This document shows, one piece after another, positions 1 through 6,500 of a stretch of DNA of 7,061 bases. Location of the stretch: the NCBI GenBank assembly GCA_903918705.1, contig CAIXFP010000879.1, positions 1-7,061 on the forward strand, read 5' to 3'. Origin of the DNA: an uncultured Pseudomonadota bacterium. Its GTDB lineage: Bacteria > Pseudomonadota > Gammaproteobacteria > Burkholderiales > Thiobacillaceae. Made by a program: the position numbers and the translations under genes. The notes beneath the pieces are model-generated. The model searched no databases. It saw nothing but the letters and a program-made list of their open reading frames with translations, and was not told where the DNA came from. Numbering within the stretch: position 1 is the stretch's first letter; every line of letters begins with the position of its first letter.

Positions 1-26
1 CACCCCGCCGGTGCGGTTACGCGGGC

Positions 27-48
27 GCGGCCGGGAGGCCGCTCCTAC
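27..48 (-). repeat. REP-like palindromic element, copy 1
   Basis: Read on the minus strand this is a GTAG head followed by GAGCGGCCTCCCGGCCGC. The core forms a hairpin with a 6-bp stem (GCGGCC/GGCCGC) and a TCCC loop. The same 18-nt core occurs at 340-357 (plus strand) and 412-429 (minus strand). A GTRG tetranucleotide in front of a GC-rich imperfect palindrome is the usual form of REP elements mobilised by RAYT transposases; that assignment is inference, because no RAYT gene is in the window. The element overlaps the last three bases of the lipoprotein gene and provides its stop codon. As a hairpin directly after the stop it may also protect the 3' end of the mRNA. Confidence 0.75.
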
Positions 49-269
49 TTTTTGGCTTTCGCGGCCTGGGCGGCGGCCTGTTCCTTGGCCGCCTTGACCA
101 GTTCCGGCGGCGGGTTGCGGGCCAGGGCGTCCGCCTTCTCCTGCAACTCCATGCGCGCCTTGTCGGCCTGCATCTTCAACTGATCCTGCTGCTGTGCTTC
201 CTTGTCCGACTTGCCGCAGGCGCTCAGGGCCAGGGCCAGGGTGATGAGCAATAGCGTCGTTTTCATCAT
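45..269 (-). CDS. small outer-membrane-type lipoprotein, function unknown
   Basis: The gene encodes 74 residues. The N-terminus has the form of a type II signal peptide: M1-M2-K3, a hydrophobic stretch at residues 5-15 (TLLLITLALAL), and the lipobox L15-S16-A17-C18. Signal peptidase II should cleave before C18, leaving a lipidated mature chain of 57 residues. The +2 residue is Gly, not Asp, which in the enterobacterial Lol rule favours the outer membrane. The mature part is very rich in Ala, Lys, Gln and Glu and appears to form two charged helices (about 20-51 and 56-74) split by N52-P-P-P. No catalytic motif or known domain is recognised. The first of two adjacent ATG codons is preferred because GAGAG lies 7 nt upstream of it; the second ATG would remove one residue. 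The gene follows the giant Big-1 gene on the same strand but is separated from it by a probable terminator, so it probably has its own promoter. Its TAG stop lies within a REP-like element. Similar short helical lipoproteins are common and usually uncharacterised. Confidence 0.85.
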   Translation of the reverse strand: MMKTTLLLITLALALSACGKSDKEAQQQDQLKMQADKARMELQEKADALARNPPPELVKAAKEQAAAQAAKAKK

Positions 270-276
270 GTTTCAT

Positions 277-281
277 CTCTC
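277..281 (-). promoter_or_regulatory. probable ribosome binding site of the lipoprotein gene
   Basis: The minus strand reads GAGAG, then 7 nt (ATGAAAC), then the tandem ATGATG start. The spacing suits the first ATG (267-269) better than the second (264-266), so this site decides the start. The match to GGAGG is only partial. Confidence 0.5.
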
Positions 282-288
282 GATCGGT

Positions 289-313
289 GGCGTTCGGCAT
301 CAGCCGGAACGCC
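289..313. other. imperfect inverted repeat upstream of the lipoprotein gene
   Basis: GGCGTTC (289-295) is the exact reverse complement of GAACGCC (307-313). Two further pairs (GG 296-297 with CC 304-305) extend the stem around one bulged base (306) and a 6-nt loop. The structure ends 19 nt before the lipoprotein start, and the palindrome CGATCG (281-286) lies between them. No T-run follows on either strand, so it is not a terminator. It could be a 5' leader hairpin or an operator, or chance in GC-rich DNA. No convincing -35/-10 pair was found nearby. Confidence 0.4.
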
Positions 314-335
314 GGTTGAAAAAAGGTTCAGCCCC

Positions 336-357
336 GTGGGAGCGGCCTCCCGGCCGC
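336..357 (+). repeat. REP-like palindromic element, copy 2
   Basis: The plus strand has a GTGG head followed by GAGCGGCCTCCCGGCCGC, with the same stem and TCCC loop as copy 1. It is inverted relative to copies 1 and 3. Its head points towards the lipoprotein gene, 66 nt upstream of that gene's start. With copy 3 it forms an inverted pair with a 54-nt spacer, the arrangement seen in BIME-type REP doublets. Confidence 0.75.
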
Positions 358-411
358 AACCGCCCCGTAGGGTGGCCACAAGGCGCATCGTTTCCGCGGC
401 ACGCCATGCTC

Positions 412-433
412 GCGGCCGGGAGGCCGCTCCCAT
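412..433 (-). repeat. REP-like palindromic element, copy 3
   Basis: On the minus strand this reads ATGG then GAGCGGCCTCCCGGCCGC, differing from copy 2 only at the first base of the head (A for G) over 22 nt. It is inverted relative to copy 2, so the two could pair as a long cruciform or RNA stem. It lies 29 nt beyond the terminator stem of the giant gene. Confidence 0.72.
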
Positions 434-462
434 TGGCCGACACCACGCGGCGATGGCGCCGG

Positions 463-496
463 AAAAGCCAACGTCTCCCGGAGGAGACGTTGGCTT
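463..496 (-). terminator. probable Rho-independent terminator of the Big-1 protein gene
   Basis: AAGCCAACGTCTCC (465-478) and its exact reverse complement (483-496) form a perfect 14-bp stem. In the minus-strand transcript the loop is UCCG closed by a C-G pair, a member of the very stable C(UNCG)G tetraloop family. The stem is followed by a run of four U (plus-strand AAAA at 463-466, partly within the stem) and then CC. The stem begins 36 nt after the stop codon of the giant gene. The plus-strand reading has no T-run after the stem, so the minus orientation is preferred. The U-tract is short, so termination may be incomplete, but the stem is long and perfect. Confidence 0.8.
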
Positions 497-532
497 GCCA
501 TCACAACGATGCCCGCCCGACAGCCCGTTACG

Positions 533-3500
533 TCACTGGTAGGGCGAGTTCGGCAGGATACAGACGCCGCTGACCGGGACCGCGTCAGACACTGCGTAAG
601 GCAGGCCGAAGTTGACCTCGGTGGAGGTTTGACTGCCCTGCACCAGGGTGGTGGCCCGGATCCGGACCCGGACCCAGGCGGCGGACTGCACCAGATAGCT
701 CAGGTTGAAGCTGGCCACGCCGTTGGCGTCCGTCACCACCGAGGAGGGCAGCGTGCCGCCCGCCGAGTTTGACGGCGTAAGGCTGCCATCGCAGTTGGTG
801 TCCTCGCTGGGGCCTTTGAGGCGGTCTCCGGCTGCGTTACAGGTGGCGGCATAGTTGGGATCCCCTACCTGGTAAGTATCCAGGATCAGGTTCTCGTTGA
901 TGTCCTCGTTGCGGTAATAGACCAGGGCGGTGCCGTCGCTTGCCGTCGGCGCACAGATGGTCTTGCCGGCATTCGGGGTCCACACGCCCGGGGCGTAGTA
1001 GGTCGGCCACACGCTCAGGCTCACCACCGTGCCGGCGGGCACCGGGTTGCCGTTGGAATCGGCCACCACCACCGTCATCGGCAGGGTATACACGGTGCCG
1101 GTGGAATCCTTCGAGACCTGGGTGGACTCGCCGATCACCACCGAGCCCGCCGTGCCGCCGATGACAATGTTGACGGTGTTCGACACCGGGTTGCCCCCCG
1201 ACAAGGCCTTGGCCTGGACCTGCACGCTGGAACCCGATTGGCCGGAAGGCAGGGAACCGGAGGTGAAGGTGACCCGGGCCTGGCCCAACGGATCCGGCGA
1301 ATTGGTGCCGTTGGAGGTGGACTTGATCGCCGGCGCGATGGTCTCGCCGCCCCCCGTCGTGTTGAGCAGGGAGAACGCCACCGGCACATTACCCACAGGC
1401 TGGCCGCTGGCATCCACCACCGTGGCGCTCACGGTCAGGGTATGGGTGGTACCCCCCGAACTCGGCTGGATATTGGTGGCGGAAGCCTGGAGATAGATGC
1501 TCGCCGCCGTCGTCGCGGTCATGTACACGGTCTGGGTGCGCGTGCCGGTGATATTGCCCGTGGCCCCGGCGCCATCGAAGCCGTCGATCTGCACGGAAGC
1601 GGTGCCCGAACTCGTGGAAGCGAGCTGCGCGCAGGCCGCCTGGCCCACCACCGCGACGGTAAAGGTCGAGGGATCAGCCGCCGGATTGGGCGCGACACCA
1701 CAAGTACTCCAACTGCCTACGGTCGTGGCGAAGCGGACGCTGAGCTGTGTCGGTGCCGTGATGTGGAAGGTCAGGTAGTTGGTGGCGCCGGTATGCAGGC
1801 TGGAGGTGCCTGTCGTGACGTCATTGTTACTACCCGCCACGGGAACGTTGTTGATCGTGTAGCCGATCGAACTGATGGCGAAGGTGCTGCTAGGCAGGAC
1901 GGTAAACGCCTGGGTGGCCGTGGCGCCCAGGGCGGTCGCGGTCAGGGTGGCGGCCCCCGTGGTGGCGCCGGGCAGCGCCGACACGGTGGTCGTGAACTGG
2001 CCGTTCACATCGGTGGTGCCGCTCAGGACCGCCGGCGTGATGGTGCCGGTGCCGCTGGCCGCCAGGGTGATCGGCACGTTGTAGACACCCACGCCTCCCG
2101 CATCCTGCGCCGTGACCGTGATGGTGGCCGTGGCGCCGCCCGCGGTGAGGGTACTGGCCGAGGTGGACAGGCTCACGGTGGACTTCACCACCTGGATCGG
2201 GATCATCACCGAGGTCGCGCCGGTCGCGGCGGCGGTGACCGTCACGATGCGGTTGCTCTTGTCCAGGGTGCCGGAACTCAACATCACCTGGGCCTGGCCA
2301 TTGGCGCCGGTGACCACCTGGTTGGTGGTCAACTGGCCGCCGTTGGCCGAGAAGTTGACGGTGATGCCCGGCAACACAACCTTCTGGGAGGACAGGGCCG
2401 TCACCGTGATGGTGGCGAGCTGGCTGTTGTCCGACTTCACCGTGGTGGTGGAGGTGGCGATGGACAGGGAAGTCAGCGTCCCCCCGGCCACAGTCACGCT
2501 CGCCGTCTTGGCGATGCCGCCCACCAGGGCCGCCTGGATGGTGTCCGTGCCCAGGCTGTTGCCGCCGGTGTAGGTGACGGAGGCGATGCCGTTGCCATTG
2601 GTCACCGCGGTGACGCTGGAAAGGCTGCCGTAGACCGGCGTGTTGGTGATGGTGTACGTCACCGTCTGCCCGGCAACCGGGTTTTGGTGGGCATCCAGCA
2701 CGATGGCAGTCAGTGTCGAGAGGCCGCCGGCATTGACCGACGCGGGGCTGGCCGTGAGCAGGGTATGGCTGCTGTCCGGCTGGCCGGCGACGATGGTCAC
2801 GCTCTGGCTGGCGACGAATCCCGAAGCCGAGGCGGTAACCGTGACCGCGCCGGTCAGGGTCGGGCTGGTCAGGGTCACCTGGGCGTAGCCGTTGCTGTCG
2901 GTCGTGGAACTGGTGGCAGTGAGATTGCCTCCGCTCAGGGCGCCGCCGCTGGTCAGGAAAGTGACGGTCACGCCGGCCGCGGGCGTGGACCCGCTCAGCA
3001 CCGTCGCCCGCAGGGTGGTGGTGCTGGTGCCGTCGGCCGGCAGGGTGGTGGCCCCGCTGATCAGGCTGATGCTGGACACGACGATGGTGTTGGGAGCCAC
3101 GGTGATCGACACCGGCGTGGCGACGATGCCATTGCTGCTGGTGGCGCCCACCGCGTCGCTGCCGCTACCGGAACCCGCCGTGTAGGTCACGCTGGCCAGG
3201 CCATTGTTGCCGGTCACCGCCGTGTAGGTGGTCAACATCGGCTGGCTGCCATTCGGCTGGCCGCTCCCATTGGTCGTGATCGAGAAGGTGACCGTATTGC
3301 CGGAAACCGGGTTGCCGTTCGCATCAGTCACGTAGGCGCTGATGCTCGAAGTGCCGCCGGGCTTCACCGAGGAAGGCGCGGCGCCCAGGGTCACCGTGTG
3401 CGGCAGCCCGGCGGTGAAAGCCACCGTCGCCGTGCTGCTGAAGCCGGAAATCGTGGCCGTCACGTTCGCCGACGAGACATAGGTGCCCGCGGTCAGGGTG

Positions 3501-6500
3501 GCCGTGGCGATACCGTTGGCATCGGTAGTCGTCACAGCGCTCAGAATGCCGGCCGTGGTGGTGAAGGTAACCGTCTGGCCCGACACCGCCAGTCCGTTGG
3601 TGTCCTTCACCACGGCGCGTATCGTGGTATTGCCCCCGACCGGGATGCTGCCGCTGTTCGCCGTGGCGGTGACCGAGCCGATCACGGTGGCGTTGACGCT
3701 GACCGAGATCGTCCCTGTCGCGGTCGCGCCCGTGCTGACGCGGGCTCGGATGGTGTCGTTGCCGGAGCCCGACCCCGCCGTGTAGCTGACCACCAGCAGG
3801 CCCATGGCGTTGGTGGTGCCCGAAGTCGCGCTCAGGCTCGGCGTGCCGCTGGCCGTCGCGCTGAAAGCCAGGGTGACCGGCTCGTTCGCCACCGGATTGC
3901 CGTCCCCATCCGTCACCGCCACGGTGACGATGGAACTGCCGCCGGGCTTGACCGCGTTGGGCGAGGGGCTGACGGAAACCGCGCTGGCGGCGCCCGGCAG
4001 GAAGGTGACCGTGGCGCTGCCGCTGACGTTGCTGGCCGCGGCCCGCACCGTGGCGACCTGGGCGGCGGTTCCCGCCGTCAGGGTCACGGTGGCCACGCCG
4101 CTGGCGTTGGTCGTGCCCGACGCGGCGGACAGGGTGCCGCCGTTGCTGGTGAAGTTGACCGTGGCGTTGGCGATGGGCTGGCCATTGGTATCCAGCACCG
4201 TGGCGGTGAGCGCGGTATTCGTGCTCACCAGGATGCTGGAATTGGCCGCCACCAGGGTCACGGTACCCACCACCGAACTGCTGTTGCTCACGGTGATGTT
4301 GGCGCTGCTATTGGCGCCGGTGCTGGCCACCGCCTTGACGCTGTCGGTGCCGTCGTTGGCGCCGGCGGTATAGGTCACCAGCAGGAATCCCCCGGCGTTG
4401 GTGGTTCCGGAGTAGACGTTGAGCGCCGGCACCCCACTACCCGGAGCGGGAAGCGAGAGGGCGACCGGCTCGTTGGCAACGGGGTTGCCGCTGGCATCCA
4501 CCACGGCAATCGTCACCGTCGAGGTGCCGCCATGTTTCACGCTATTGGGCGAGGGCGTGACGCTCACCGCCGAGGCGGCGCCGGAAGTGAAGCCGACCTG
4601 GGTGCTGCTCATCACGCCGCCGCTGGAGGCGGTGACGTTTGCCGTCAGGATGGTGCTGCCCGCGGTCAGCGTCGCCTGGGCGATGCCGTTGGCGTCGGTC
4701 ACGGCGCTGGTCGGGTTGAAGGTGCCGGCGCTGCTGTTGAATGTGACCGTGGTTCCGGGTATGGGCTGGTTGCTGGTATCCAGGACCGTGGCCCGCACCA
4801 CCGTGCTGCCGGTCACCGGGATGGTCGCGTTGGCGCTCGTCACCGTCACCGTGCCCACCACCTGGTTACTCTGGCTCACGTTAACCGTGGCGGCCGCACT
4901 GGCCGTCTTGCCGTTGCTGGTGGTGGCGTTCACCGAATCGATGCCGCTCCCGCTACCCGCCGTATAGGTCACCGTCGCCAGGCCGCTGGCATTGGTCACC
5001 GCCGTGGTCGTGACCAAACTGGGCTGGCCACTGTTCCGCGCCGTGATCGCGAACGTGACCGTGTCGCCGGCCACCGGGTTGAGATCCGCGTCCACCACAT
5101 AGGCGGAGATGGACGAGGTGCCACTCGGCTTCACCGAAGTCGGCGATGCGCTCATCACCACCGTATTGGGCGCCCCCGCCGTGAAGGCGACCTGGGTGGA
5201 ACTGGTGTAGCCCGAGATCGAGGCATCCACCCGCGCCGTCAGCACCTTGCTGCCCGCGGCCAGATTGACCGTGGCCGTGCCGCTTGCATCCGTCTGGGCG
5301 CTGCTGGCGGACAGGCTGCCCGAGGTGCTGGTGAACTGCACCGTCGCGCCTGTCACCGCCACGCCGCTGGTGTCCCTGACCACCGTCCGGATCACGGTGC
5401 TGCCTGTGGAGACGGGAATGCTGTTGCTGGTCGCCGTCGTGGTGACCGAGCCGATCGCCTGGGTGCTGCTGTCAACGATGATCGGAATGTCTTTGTTGAT
5501 AATAAGCCCATTGCTGGTGACGGCGTGGATGGTGTCTGTGCCGTTATTCGCCCCGGCAACGTAATTCAATTTATACAAGCCATTGGCATCGGTAGTCACC
5601 AGTACGGGACCGGTATAGGGGGTACCGCACGGCAGGCTAATGCAGGAAGCAGGCGGATCCACCAGGTAGGACGCACCACTGGGTGAGAGTCCACCATTAG
5701 TGCGAACGATCGACAAGGTCACCGCTTCACCAGCAACCGGATTACCTTTTGCATCAGCGACTGCAACGAGCAAAGTGGAAGTGCCGTTGGGTTTCACTTT
5801 ATCGGGAATCGCCGTGACACTCCACGAAGCAGGCACACCGGGTATGAAATTGACCGTGGCCGCACTCGCAAACCCACTGACGGAAGCAGTGACCCGCACC
5901 GCCTGAGCTGGCATGTCTGGTGATCCGGTCAGCGTGACGCTGGCAATACCAGTCGGATCGGTCACAGCGCTGAGAGCTGACAAAGTGGCTAGAGATGTAC
6001 CGCCAGTACTGCTGCGGATCTCGAAACTGACTGTGATACCGGGTACGGGCATCGGAGCCGCGCCAGGAGACGGAGGAGTCTGCACCAAGGCCCGGATTAC
6101 CGTGCTTCCGCCTATCGGCACGCTAGTGTTGTTTGCCGTCGCGGTCACTGATCCTACTGTCGGCGTATCACCTTTCACCGTGATGTTTTGCGTTGCTGAA
6201 AAACCTGTGCTGACCACGGCCTTGATCTGATCGGCGCTGTTATCGGTGGCGCCAGCGGTGTAGGTTAATCGGAGTAGGCCATTCAAATCCGTCACACCGG
6301 TTGTTGCAGACAAGCTCGGGTTACCACTGCCATGCATGGCTAGCGAGAGGGTAACGGGTTCGTTGACTACCGCATTGCCGCTGCTGTCCGTCACAGCCAC
6401 CGTTACGGTAGATGTGCCGAGAGGGCCGAGTGTGCTGGGCGCGGCGTTCAAGCTGACCGCATTGGCCGTGCCGGCGCTAAATCTGATCTGCGCGCTACCG

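Noticed and set aside
270..335. Sigma-70 promoter for the lipoprotein gene
   Set aside because: The T-run and TTCAAC on the minus strand near 315-324 could pass for a -35 region, but no matching -10 hexamer stands at 16-18 nt. A promoter is expected here but cannot be placed.
319..357. REP copy 2 plus a six-T run on the minus strand as a terminator
   Set aside because: The T-run (plus-strand AAAAAA, 319-324) is 11 nt away from the palindrome, too far for an intrinsic terminator, and the stem at 463-496 already serves the upstream gene.
202..772. Short plus-strand frames across the intergenic region and the 3' end of the giant gene
   Set aside because: They run through REP elements, the terminator stem and coding sequence of the opposite strand, and their Arg/Pro/Gly-rich products look like noise.
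1238..5686. Very long stop-free frame on the plus strand (1482 codons), antisense to the Big-1 gene
   Set aside because: Its product is dominated by Arg, Gly, His and Ala with no recognisable domain, and its repetition mirrors the Big-1 repeats. In a GC-rich repetitive gene with few TTA, CTA and TCA codons, antisense stops are rare. The minus frame has clear domain structure; this one does not.
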